Shown here in pieces: positions 27,278 to 35,895 of a stretch of 64,000 bases of DNA. Each line of letters begins with the position of its first letter. Positions within the stretch are counted from its first letter, which is position 1. A model generated the notes under the pieces. It had not been told where the DNA came from. It did not search any database and saw nothing but the letters and a program-made list of their open reading frames with translations. Location: assembly GCF_000210915.2 (NCBI RefSeq), contig NC_016620.1, positions 124,001-188,000 on the forward strand. Reading direction: 5' to 3'. Position numbers and translations under genes: made by a program. This stretch comes from Halobacteriovorax marinus SJ (GTDB lineage Bacteria; Bdellovibrionota; Bacteriovoracia; Bacteriovoracales; Bacteriovoracaceae).

Positions 27278-29875
27278 ATGAACCATACTCATATAACTAT
27301 TAAGGGAGCGAGAACTCATAATTTAAAAGATGTTGATGTTCGCTTTGCTTTGAATTCTATTACGTGTATTGCTGGTCCTTCTGGTTCAGGAAAATCATCT
27401 TTGGTTTTTCATGCTATTCTTACTGAGTCTAAAAGACGCTTCATGAATTCATTTCCAAATGATGTTAAGTTCTTTTGGGATATTCCTCAGTCTGCAGATG
27501 TTGATGAGATTTTTCCTGTTCTTCCGGTTTGGGGACTCGCTCAAAATAATCCAGTAGTTGGTTCTAGGCCTAGTGCTTTTGATTTAATGGGGATTGGGGA
27601 TGTTCTCTCTAAAATGCTTTTCTATTTGGGGAAAAGTTATTGTTCATCTCATCACATTCCTCTGGAGTCTTCTGTAACCGTAAGAGGTGTCAAAGATTTC
27701 CTTTATGATCAGGAGTTGGGTGATAAAGAAATTATTCACTTCTTCTTAGCATCTGATGACTACTTAAAAATTCATGGTGAAGGCTTCTACCCGGCAAGAT
27801 CTTTTAAAGAGACTGTTGGGGAATTTGAAAAAAGTGATCCCTACTGGGAGCTTTTTAGAATAAGAACTTCTAAGATTGAAAGTGTTTCAAAGAAGCTTTC
27901 GGAGTTGGGCCTATCCGAAGTGGATGGTTCAATACTTGTTTTTATTCCCTCTCTTGGACTTCAGCAAGCATTCACAATTAGTAAGAATAAGCAGTGCCGA
28001 AAATGTGGAGAAAAGGAAAATATAAAAATTACTTCGCCATCGAATTTTTCTCCATTTACTCCCTTGGGAGCTTGTGTGAGGTGTTCTGGTCATGGACGTA
28101 ATTTAGAGTACGATAGGTCCAAAATTGTTAAAGATGACCGACTCTCTCTTAAAGAGGGTGCTGTAAACTTTCTAACATATTCGCGCTTTTCTCATATAGG
28201 GCCGGTAATGCTTAGAGAGGCAAAGAAAAATGGTATAGATGTCACTGTTGCGTTTAAAGATTTAAATCAGAAGAAGGTATGGAACTTTCTTGAAAATGGT
28301 TCTGGGCAATATGGTGGATTATTTGAGCTCTATGATTACTTAGAGTCAAAGAGATATAAGAAGAATGTAAGAATATTGATTCGTTCACTTAAGACAGAAG
28401 TACTTTGTGAGGAGTGTAGTGGAACAAGACTTAAGAGTGATCTTTTAAAGGTAAGAATTCCTGAGATTAAAAAGTATTCACTAAGAGATATTTTACTCTT
28501 CAATTTTAATGAACTTTCTGAATTTATAGAGAATATAAAGAGCATTAAGGATGAGTTTGAGAATTGGAATGAAGTAAAAAAAATAATTTCTACTATTGAT
28601 CGAACTCTAAAGGTAGCTCTAGACCTTGGCTTAGGAGGACTCTTGTTACAAGATAAAGTGAAGAGCCTCTCTATTAATGATTACCAGAAAATTCTTTTAG
28701 TCAAATATTTATCGTTCGAAGGTTCAGGTTCTCTTTTCATACTTGATGAGGCGAGCCTTTCACTAGACTCCACTGAAGTAAAAGTTCTCTTTAAATATTT
28801 ACAGAAACTAAAAAAAGCTGAGAATACCATTATTCTTGTTGATCATAATGATTACTTACAGAGTAAGTGTGATGAGTTGATCTTAATGGGCCCTGGTGCA
28901 GGACATCTTGGTGGTGAGATTACTTATCAAGGGAAGTTTAAGAAAGAAAAGCTAGAAAGAATCGCAGAAATTGAAAAGAGAAAGCTTAAGAGGACAGTAA
29001 TTAGCGGTGTTAGTTTTAACAATATAGAAAATAAAGAGATCAGCTTTGCTTCAAATGGTGTGACTCAAGTTAAGGGAAAAAGCTACTCTGGCAAAAAAGA
29101 TATTTATATTGAGGCCTTGGCCAATATTGTAAGTGAAGTTCTTGGGCTAGAGAAAATTACATCAAAAGAAGTACAGTTTAAAAGACCTAAAAATCTCTTC
29201 GATTTTCAAAGAGTACTCGTTCTTAATGCAAAATTTAATAAGGTGAGCTCGAGATCCACAGTAGGCACAATGATTGGACTTGCTCCTTACCTTCGAAAGC
29301 ATTTCGCATCTCTTCCGGTTTCAAAGAATTTAAATTTAAAGGACGGGCACTTCTCTCCTAATTCGGACTTAGGTAAATGTACGACATGTGAAGGGCGAGG
29401 TGTATTAAATATAGATATGCAGTTTTTGGAAGATGTTCAGTTAATGTGTGATGACTGTAATGGAATGAAGCTAAAACCATTTATTGCAACGATTTCAGAT
29501 GGGTATCACACTGTCCATGAAACATTTAATCTTCCTATGAGTGAGGTGCTTGGAAATTTAAAATTAACACCGAAGGGGAAGAGGATTTGGGAATATCTTA
29601 AACTTTTAAACCTAGACTACTTGAGTTTAGATAGACCTCTAAGCTCACTTTCTGGTGGAGAGAAGCAAAGACTTAAGCTCTTGTCAGAGCTTCAAAGTAA
29701 GGTTGAGAATTCACTTATTATTTTTGAAGACCTATCTTTTGGCCTTTCTAGAAGGGAGATCTTGCGCTTGGGTGAGTTTGTTCAAGATCTCTGTACAAAA
29801 GGAAATACAGTCATTTTAGTCGATGAAAATGAGCATTTTTCAGATTTTGTGGACGAAATTCAGATTTTTGAATAA
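27278..29875 (+). CDS. UvrA paralog with one intact and one degenerate ATP site
   Basis: 865 residues with the full UvrA layout: Walker A GPSGSGKSS at 33-41, a first zinc module (CRKC ... CVRC near 240-270, with FSPFTPLGACVRCSGHG), CEECSGTRL near 375, a second zinc module CTTCEGRG ... CDDCNG (about 700-730) and an NBD2 signature LSGGEKQR near 790. NBD1 has an intact Walker B (LFILDEA near 485) but its signature is LSINDY. NBD2 has a ruined Walker A (GKSYSGKKD near 600) and Walker B FED where LDE is usual. One composite site is therefore complete and the other lost. True UvrA is longer (about 940) with both sites intact, so this is a divergent paralog, perhaps in DNA repair or toxin resistance. 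Confidence 0.85.
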   Translation: MNHTHITIKGARTHNLKDVDVRFALNSITCIAGPSGSGKSSLVFHAILTESKRRFMNSFPNDVKFFWDIPQSADVDEIFPVLPVWGLAQNNPVVGSRPSAFDLMGIGDVLSKMLFYLGKSYCSSHHIPLESSVTVRGVKDFLYDQELGDKEIIHFFLASDDYLKIHGEGFYPARSFKETVGEFEKSDPYWELFRIRTSKIESVSKKLSELGLSEVDGSILVFIPSLGLQQAFTISKNKQCRKCGEKENIKITSPSNFSPFTPLGACVRCSGHGRNLEYDRSKIVKDDRLSLKEGAVNFLTYSRFSHIGPVMLREAKKNGIDVTVAFKDLNQKKVWNFLENGSGQYGGLFELYDYLESKRYKKNVRILIRSLKTEVLCEECSGTRLKSDLLKVRIPEIKKYSLRDILLFNFNELSEFIENIKSIKDEFENWNEVKKIISTIDRTLKVALDLGLGGLLLQDKVKSLSINDYQKILLVKYLSFEGSGSLFILDEASLSLDSTEVKVLFKYLQKLKKAENTIILVDHNDYLQSKCDELILMGPGAGHLGGEITYQGKFKKEKLERIAEIEKRKLKRTVISGVSFNNIENKEISFASNGVTQVKGKSYSGKKDIYIEALANIVSEVLGLEKITSKEVQFKRPKNLFDFQRVLVLNAKFNKVSSRSTVGTMIGLAPYLRKHFASLPVSKNLNLKDGHFSPNSDLGKCTTCEGRGVLNIDMQFLEDVQLMCDDCNGMKLKPFIATISDGYHTVHETFNLPMSEVLGNLKLTPKGKRIWEYLKLLNLDYLSLDRPLSSLSGGEKQRLKLLSELQSKVENSLIIFEDLSFGLSRREILRLGEFVQDLCTKGNTVILVDENEHFSDFVDEIQIFE

Positions 29876-29916
29876 GTTTTCAATGGTTTAGCAGACACTT
29901 AAGTTGAGTAAATTTG

Positions 29917-29943
29917 TAAAGTTTTGTCAGAAATACCCGATAA
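29917..29943 (+). promoter_or_regulatory. Sigma-28 (FliA) promoter of the metalloprotease operon
   Basis: TAAAGTTT (29917-29924), an 11-base spacer, CCCGATAA (29936-29943). Against the FliA consensus TAAAGTTT-N11-GCCGATAA only one base differs. It lies 30 bases before the ATG at 29974. Confidence 0.75.
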
Positions 29944-29973
29944 TATAGATAGGGTAAAGCTTAGGACAAAACT

Positions 29974-30714
29974 ATGTTTCAAAAATTTCTAATACTATTT
30001 CTCTTTCTAAATGTGAGTGTGTTTTCCACAACTTTCATTCCTCTATCACTAGACAAGCAGCTTGAAGATGCGAACGGTGTCTTAAGAGCGAAGTTCTCAA
30101 GTCTTGAATATAAGAAAGTCTCTAATGATAGAATAATTACTGAAGCGACATTTAAAATTGTTGAGAGTATTGGAATAAAGCAAAGTGAGATTATCAACAA
30201 GAATAACTTTAAAGTTATTTATCCTGGTGGAAAGTGGCAAGATCTAGACTATAGAGTTTCTGGAGCACCAAGCTTTAAACCAAATGAAGAAGCCCTTTTA
30301 ATTTTGAAGAAAACTTCAATGGGTTACGCCGTAAAAGGCCTAGGCATGGGGAAGTATAAAATTATAGAAACAGAGGATGGAGAATTTTATCAATCTTCTG
30401 TATTTCCAAAGCACCCGTCCCTAGGAAGAATTACAGAAAATGATTTTGACTCTGCTCTAATAAGAAAATTTGGTGCAGATCTTCAAAAAGTTAAATCAGA
30501 TAAATTCGTAAATATTCCAGTTCAAAAAGAGGTTGTTGAAAAAAATAAGTCTGGTCGCTTCCCTGCTAGTGTCGAAAGAGGGCCAGCACAAGTCGAACTC
30601 GACTCAACGAAAGAGGCATCGCAGTCCTCTAATCCAATTTGGATCGTTGTTCTCTTCTCTTTATTGGGGGCGATTTCTGTCTATACAATAAGAAGGTCTA
30701 AGGGCCATAAGTAA
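29974..30714 (+). CDS. Secreted protein with C-terminal membrane tail, partner of the metalloprotease
   Basis: 246 residues: signal peptide (about 1-18, ending VFS), a soluble beta-rich domain (about 20-170), a polar linker (about 180-215) and a C-terminal hydrophobic helix (about 219-238) followed by RRSKGHK. That tail keeps the protein in a membrane or serves as a sorting signal. SD TTAGGA lies seven bases from the ATG. The stop overlaps the metalloprotease start by one base (TAATG), so the two are coupled. The sigma-28 promoter upstream suggests coexpression with flagella. The family is not recognised. Confidence 0.7.
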   Translation: MFQKFLILFLFLNVSVFSTTFIPLSLDKQLEDANGVLRAKFSSLEYKKVSNDRIITEATFKIVESIGIKQSEIINKNNFKVIYPGGKWQDLDYRVSGAPSFKPNEEALLILKKTSMGYAVKGLGMGKYKIIETEDGEFYQSSVFPKHPSLGRITENDFDSALIRKFGADLQKVKSDKFVNIPVQKEVVEKNKSGRFPASVERGPAQVELDSTKEASQSSNPIWIVVLFSLLGAISVYTIRRSKGHK

Positions 30715-32510
30715 TGAATAGACTATTAATTACATTAATATTTTTCTTCAGTGCTACTGCGCACTCGTATGTAATTAATAGAACAGAAAGTGGTGAGATC
30801 ATTAAGTGGAGTTCTTCAAAGAATATAAATCTTTTTCTTTCAACATCAACGCCAGACTTATCCAGTATAGATGTAAATAGCATCGTAACAAGTTCAGTTG
30901 CCGAGTGGTCTTCGAGAGTTAGTAATCAAGTTAATCTTGTGACTAGCAACGACGGCGCGGTTAGTGGTCGTAATGATATTTACTTTCAAAGTGATGATGA
31001 GTTCTTTAGTGATTCCTCAATCGTTGCGGTCACTCAGTACATAGTTAATTCAAATACAACATATATTCATGAAGCAGATATCATTCTCAATGATTCTATT
31101 TATACATTTTCATCTAATAATCTAGATACAGAATACTTAGGAAATGTGCTTACACACGAAATGGGACATCTACTTGGAATGGGTCATAGTCAGGTCATTG
31201 AATCATCTATGTATTATGAGCTTAGAAAGGGACAGGCAACGTTGCATGGAGATGATGATAGTGGAATTAGATACCTCTACGGATCTTCAACTCTTGGAAC
31301 AATAAGCGGAACAGTTGCTGGAGGTAAGGATGCTCTCTCTGTTTTTGGAGCTCACGTTACTGCATTTAGTTTACAAACAGGGGAGATTGTCTCTGCCGCA
31401 GTAAGTGATTCAAATGGTGATTTTACAATTAGTAACCTACCTTTAAATGATACTTACTTCCTTTATACTGAACCTCTTAATAACTTGGGTTCACTTCCAA
31501 ACTATTATAGTGTGGCCAAGAAGGATTACTGTGATTCGAATCAGGACTATAAGGGTTCTTTCTTTCAGCGCTGCTTTGGAAGTGATAGAGGAAATCCTTA
31601 TGGAATAAAAGTAAACTCTTCAAATAAGAATATAAATGTAGGAACAGTTTCGATAAGATGTGGGCTTGATGTTCCTGGTGATTATAATAGGGCGAAAGGA
31701 AGTAGCTATGACATTTCTCTCGTCTCTTCTGACATTAATAATTACTATGTAGGTAGCTCAAGTGTCGGTTATTTTAATTCTAGAATAGATGCAGGGACAG
31801 TAAAGTTTGACGATGTAGAAGATGAGTACAACCTAGATCTGTCTTTATATGATCTTTATACGTACTTTCCTGGAAAATCACTCTATCTACAAGTACAAGT
31901 TCATACACAGCCATTCTTCTCTCCACTAAGAATTGTTACAACTTTGGATCATGATGATTTTATGACTCCTTCTGTTTATCCAAATCTTGGAGCTCCAATT
32001 GATGTTGATGAAAATGGAAACTACAATGTAGATGTAAAATTAAATTTACCTCTCTATGCAGATAGAACTAAGAATCAATACTCTTTAAAAATTGCTCCAC
32101 ATAATATTGATCAATTATATGGAACAAGCGTTGTTGCGAATATCTTTTCTACAGGACGATATAATTATAATGAAAGTAGACACTTTTATTTTATAACAAC
32201 TAGGTTAGTCGAAAAGGTTGGTACTGATTATCTACCGGTGAGCGAAAAGAATTATGGGGAGCTTACTGATAATAGTAGCTGTCTTGATGCAAGCTCAACG
32301 TATCAAGTTACAGGAAATGTTGTTGGCTCAAGTGCTGAGACACTTAGAAAGTCAGTAAAGAAAGAAGACTCCCTAGGTCTTGCTTGTGGGTCAGTACTTT
32401 ATGTTGATAACTCATCACCTCCAGGGAATGGACCACTCGCGTCACTGACTTTGGTCGCAATTTTTATGCTTTTATCTATAAAATTCAATTCTTCTAAGAT
32501 AGTTGAATAA
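30714..32510 (+). CDS. Secreted matrixin-type zinc metalloprotease
   Basis: 598 residues: signal peptide (about 1-18), metzincin catalytic domain (about 20-190) with HEMGHLLGMGH at 148-158 (three zinc His, catalytic Glu149) and a Met-turn Met in ESSMYY about ten residues later. A carboxypeptidase-regulatory-like beta domain follows (about 193-265), then beta-rich domains with several cysteines. The C-terminus has SPPGNGPLASLTL and a hydrophobic helix (about 570-588) ending in polar and basic residues, a tripartite tail like a sorting or anchoring signal. It probably acts at the cell surface. In a predator a role in prey wall or protein degradation is attractive but is inference. Confidence 0.85.
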   Translation: MNRLLITLIFFFSATAHSYVINRTESGEIIKWSSSKNINLFLSTSTPDLSSIDVNSIVTSSVAEWSSRVSNQVNLVTSNDGAVSGRNDIYFQSDDEFFSDSSIVAVTQYIVNSNTTYIHEADIILNDSIYTFSSNNLDTEYLGNVLTHEMGHLLGMGHSQVIESSMYYELRKGQATLHGDDDSGIRYLYGSSTLGTISGTVAGGKDALSVFGAHVTAFSLQTGEIVSAAVSDSNGDFTISNLPLNDTYFLYTEPLNNLGSLPNYYSVAKKDYCDSNQDYKGSFFQRCFGSDRGNPYGIKVNSSNKNINVGTVSIRCGLDVPGDYNRAKGSSYDISLVSSDINNYYVGSSSVGYFNSRIDAGTVKFDDVEDEYNLDLSLYDLYTYFPGKSLYLQVQVHTQPFFSPLRIVTTLDHDDFMTPSVYPNLGAPIDVDENGNYNVDVKLNLPLYADRTKNQYSLKIAPHNIDQLYGTSVVANIFSTGRYNYNESRHFYFITTRLVEKVGTDYLPVSEKNYGELTDNSSCLDASSTYQVTGNVVGSSAETLRKSVKKEDSLGLACGSVLYVDNSSPPGNGPLASLTLVAIFMLLSIKFNSSKIVE

Positions 32511-32516
32511 AATCAC

Positions 32517-32545
32517 TTGGATTCCTGTTCTATAAGTATCATAAT
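32517..32545 (+). promoter_or_regulatory. Promoter of the AMIN-lon operon
   Basis: TTGGAT (32517-32522), 17-base spacer, CATAAT (32540-32545), 40 bases before the ATG at 32586 and directly after the metalloprotease stop. Confidence 0.45.
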
Positions 32546-32585
32546 ATTATAGTGTTAATGACTGATTTCATTAGGAAATTACATT

Positions 32586-33059
32586 ATGAGAAAATGGATT
32601 TTTTCAATTATTATTTTAAGTTTATCAATTACTTCTTTCGCTCAAGATTTAATGGGGGAGAGGATTCGTCGAGTTTCAGGTACAAAGAAATCTGTATATT
32701 TTGATAGCGGTATTTTCCACAATGGTGGACCTAAGCGTAAGTCTTCTCTTAAGGCCGTAAGACACTCTTACACTGAAAAAAGAGGGTATGAGAGAGTCGT
32801 ACTTGATTTTGAAACGAAAGAGATACCTAGAGTCTATGGGAATATTTCTTCTAGTGAGAAGAAACTCTATATAGACCTATTTGATACAACCATCAAGTCA
32901 ATGGCGGACTCATTTGGAAAAAGTAAGTTCGTTGAAGACATTAAATTCTTTCCTATAAGCAAAGATTCACTTTCAGTAGAGATTACATTTAACAAAGTTG
33001 TAAATGTCGATATCTTCTACTTGAATTCACCAGGTAGACTGGTTTTTGATATTAAATAA
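32586..33059 (+). CDS. Periplasmic AMIN-domain-like protein
   Basis: 157 residues: signal peptide (about 1-19, ending SFA) and one AMIN-like beta domain (about 58-157) with YERVVLDFE and a C-terminal PGRLVFDIK, the same pattern as the N-terminal domain of PilQ and of amidase targeting domains. AMIN domains bind peptidoglycan and localise proteins in the envelope. It has no catalytic domain. It lies 13 bases upstream of lon and shares its promoter, though a functional link with Lon is not evident. Confidence 0.7.
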   Translation: MRKWIFSIIILSLSITSFAQDLMGERIRRVSGTKKSVYFDSGIFHNGGPKRKSSLKAVRHSYTEKRGYERVVLDFETKEIPRVYGNISSSEKKLYIDLFDTTIKSMADSFGKSKFVEDIKFFPISKDSLSVEITFNKVVNVDIFYLNSPGRLVFDIK

Positions 33060-33072
33060 TTAAGGAGACATC

Positions 33073-35559
33073 ATGTCAGATCATGAAAATGATTATCAGG
33101 TCGAAATTAGACCGAGCGATATGGATGAAACAACTTTCCCTGAGTCAGTTGTTATTATCCCAATTATGAATAGCCCTATTTTTCCAGGGATGATTGCACC
33201 AATTATTTTAACAGAAGATAAATTTACACCAGAGCTAGATGAACAATTATTAAAGACTGGTTACATTGCTCTCAATCTTGTTAAGTCAGACTTAAAGGAT
33301 GAGTCTGGACAATTTGTTCCAGAAGAAGAGTTAGACTTAGAGTCGAGAGAGATTTCATCTAAAGATATCTATAAAGTCGGTGTGCTCTGTAAAGTCGTTA
33401 AGAAATTAAAGTTACCAGATGGTTCTGTGAATATTTTAGTTCATGGGATTAAGAGATATAGAGCATCAAATATTTCTCAAGAGGCACCTCTTATTTTAAC
33501 TAAGATTGATGTTTTCGAAGATATTTTAGAAACTGATGAAGAGCTTGATGCTTACACTAGATCGGTTATTAACCAAGTTAAGAAATTAAGTGAGATCAAT
33601 CCATACTTCAACGAAGAGATGAAGCTTGCTATGCTTAATCCTCCTTCGCCAGGTGCTCTTGCTGACTTAGTCGCATTTGCAATTTCACTAGATATTCCAG
33701 AGGCTCAAGACTTCTTAGAAACTCTTGTTGTAAAGAAGAGATTTGCAAAGCTCTTAGTTTACTTAAAAAGAGAAAAAGATGTGGCTGATATTCAGAAGAA
33801 AATCTCTGATGAAGTTAATGATAAAGTTAATAAGTATCAAAGAGAATACTTTTTAAGAGAGCAGTTAAAGGTCATTAGATCCGAACTTGGAATGGATGAG
33901 GATGAGAAGTCTCGTGACTTAAAAAGAATGCGCGAGCAAATAGAAGAGGCCAATCTTCCTGAAGATACAGTGAAGTCTATAAATGAAGAGCTAGATAGAT
34001 TAGAAGTTATTCCTGACTCTTCTCCAGAATATAACGTTGCTAGAACTTATATTAATTGGATGTTGGACCTACCATGGGATAAATCAACAGATGATAAAGT
34101 TGATATGCCTATGGCAGCAAAGATCCTTGAAAAAGATCATTACGGTTTAGAGAAAGCTAAAGAAAGAATTTTAGAATTTTTAGCCGTGAGAAAATTAAAG
34201 CCAGGATACGACGGAACAATTCTATGTCTTTCTGGTCCTCCTGGTGTTGGTAAGACTTCACTAGGTAGAAGTGTTGCTGAGGCACTTGGAAGAAAGTTCT
34301 ATCGCTTTAGTCTTGGTGGAATGAGAGACGAAGCAGAAATTAAAGGTCATAGAAGAACATACGTTGGAGCAATGCCAGGTAGAATCATTCAGGCATTGAA
34401 GAGAGTAGAAGTTAATAATCCTGTTATCATGCTGGATGAAATCGATAAGCTTGGTCAATCTTTCCAAGGTGATCCTGCTTCTGCGCTACTTGAAGTTTTA
34501 GATCCTGAGCAGAACTCAACTTTTATCGATAACTATCTAGATATACCTTTTGATCTTTCAAAAGTTCTCTTCATTGCTACGGCCAATTACTTAGGTGATA
34601 TTCCTGAGCCTCTATTGGATAGAATGGAAGTCATTGAGCTAAGTGGTTATACGATTGAAGAGAAAGTTTCAATTGCAACAAAGTGGGTAATTCCTAAGCA
34701 GCTTAAGAAGCACGGTCTAGTGAAGAGTGATTTCTCTTTATCAGCTTCTGTATTAAAGAAGCTAATTTCTGATTATGCTAGAGAGCCTGGTGTAAGGATT
34801 ATGGAGCAATACGTAGCTAAGCTATGTAGAAAAGCAGCTCTTCTTAAAGTGAATGCTAAGAGAAAGGCGAAGAAGTTTTCTCCTTCTCCTGCAGACCTAG
34901 AGAAACTTGTTGGAAGTGCACGCTATCAAAGTGATGTTGCACAGAAAGCAGTTAAACCAGGTGTAGTAACAGGTCTAGCGTGGACATCTTTTGGTGGAGA
35001 AATTCTCTTTATCGAGACTTTACCACTTTCTGGAAAAGGTGGATTTAAGTTAACTGGTCAGTTGGGAGACGTAATGCATGAGTCTGCAAACTTGGCCTAT
35101 AGCTACGTTAAGAAAATCCTTCAAGATGAAATTGAAGCAGAACTTAGTAAAAAGCCTAAGAAGAGAACTAAAAAAGATGCAGATGAAGAAATGCCAGAGG
35201 ATTATCTTTCTGAGCACGAAGTTCATTTACATTTACCTGCTGGAGCGACACCAAAAGATGGGCCAAGTGCAGGTATAACAATGGCCTTGGCACTTTATAG
35301 TTTAGCTACTAATAAGAAGATTAGACCACAGTTGGCGATGACTGGAGAGTTAAGCTTAACTGGAAAAGTCCTTCCTGTCGGAGGAATTAAAGAGAAGGTT
35401 CTTGCAGCAAAGAGAGCGGGAATTAAAGAAGTTATTATTCCGAAAGATTGTGAAAAGGATTTAAAAGAAGTTCCTGACAGACATAGAAAGGGGCTTAAGT
35501 TCTACCCAGTAGAGCATTTTGATGAAGTCTTAAAGATAGCATTTAAAAAGAAGAGATAA
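33073..35559 (+). CDS. lon: ATP-dependent protease Lon
   Basis: 828 residues: N-terminal substrate-binding domain (about 25-230, VVIIPIMNSPIFPGM), AAA+ module with Walker A GPPGVGKTS near 386 and Walker B VIMLDEIDKLG, and the protease domain with catalytic Ser in PKDGPSAG (about 728) and Lys in GGIKEKVLAAKRAG (about 771). A Lys/Glu-rich insert (about 690-715, KKPKKRTKKDADEE) interrupts the start of the protease domain and is not seen in the E. coli enzyme. SD AAGGAG precedes the ATG. It degrades misfolded and regulatory proteins in the cytoplasm. Confidence 0.96.
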   Translation: MSDHENDYQVEIRPSDMDETTFPESVVIIPIMNSPIFPGMIAPIILTEDKFTPELDEQLLKTGYIALNLVKSDLKDESGQFVPEEELDLESREISSKDIYKVGVLCKVVKKLKLPDGSVNILVHGIKRYRASNISQEAPLILTKIDVFEDILETDEELDAYTRSVINQVKKLSEINPYFNEEMKLAMLNPPSPGALADLVAFAISLDIPEAQDFLETLVVKKRFAKLLVYLKREKDVADIQKKISDEVNDKVNKYQREYFLREQLKVIRSELGMDEDEKSRDLKRMREQIEEANLPEDTVKSINEELDRLEVIPDSSPEYNVARTYINWMLDLPWDKSTDDKVDMPMAAKILEKDHYGLEKAKERILEFLAVRKLKPGYDGTILCLSGPPGVGKTSLGRSVAEALGRKFYRFSLGGMRDEAEIKGHRRTYVGAMPGRIIQALKRVEVNNPVIMLDEIDKLGQSFQGDPASALLEVLDPEQNSTFIDNYLDIPFDLSKVLFIATANYLGDIPEPLLDRMEVIELSGYTIEEKVSIATKWVIPKQLKKHGLVKSDFSLSASVLKKLISDYAREPGVRIMEQYVAKLCRKAALLKVNAKRKAKKFSPSPADLEKLVGSARYQSDVAQKAVKPGVVTGLAWTSFGGEILFIETLPLSGKGGFKLTGQLGDVMHESANLAYSYVKKILQDEIEAELSKKPKKRTKKDADEEMPEDYLSEHEVHLHLPAGATPKDGPSAGITMALALYSLATNKKIRPQLAMTGELSLTGKVLPVGGIKEKVLAAKRAGIKEVIIPKDCEKDLKEVPDRHRKGLKFYPVEHFDEVLKIAFKKKR

Positions 35560-35565
35560 AAAAAA

Positions 35566-35590
35566 GGGAGCAATTAAGCTCCCTTTTTTT
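35566..35590. terminator. Bidirectional terminator between lon and rpoZ
   Basis: GGGAGC (35566-35571), loop AATTAA, GCTCCC (35578-35583), with nine A before and seven T after. It serves the convergent lon and rpoZ genes on both strands. Confidence 0.85.
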
Positions 35591-35610
35591 ATATATAATT
35601 TTAGAAATTA

Positions 35611-35823
35611 TTAGAATTCGTCAGAATCGTACTCACTAACTGGAGCGTGCTTAACTTTACCGGCCGCAATCTCTCTAAGTGCAGTAACAACTTCTTTGTT
35701 CTTGCTTCTTACTAATGATTCAGAACCTTCTCTAAGTTGCTTAACTCTTTTTACTGCCAGGTGAACAAGCTCGTATCTGTTTTCAACTCTTTCCAAGCAA
35801 TCTTCAATTGTAATTCTGGCCAT
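35611..35823 (-). CDS. rpoZ: RNA polymerase omega subunit
   Basis: 70 residues. The omega signature [23 protein letters not shown] and [16 protein letters not shown] are clear, with the acidic C-terminal tail. It binds the beta-prime subunit, helps RNA polymerase assembly and in many bacteria takes part in ppGpp response. SD GGAG precedes the ATG. It stands alone here, without the gmk or spoT partner found in enterobacteria. Confidence 0.93.
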   Translation of the reverse strand: MARITIEDCLERVENRYELVHLAVKRVKQLREGSESLVRSKNKEVVTALREIAAGKVKHAPVSEYDSDEF

Positions 35824-35858
35824 ATGTATCTCCGTTTAATTAAATATATGGATATTTC

Positions 35859-35887
35859 TAAATATGATATTTCTAACGTAATGTCAA
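35859..35887 (-). promoter_or_regulatory. Promoter of rpoZ with overlapping direct repeat
   Basis: Read on the minus strand: TTGACA (35887-35882), 17-base spacer, TATTTA (35864-35859). A direct repeat TTAGAAATATC occurs twice with a 15-base period around the -10 element, a possible operator. Confidence 0.5.
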
Positions 35888-35895
35888 AGTTACCA

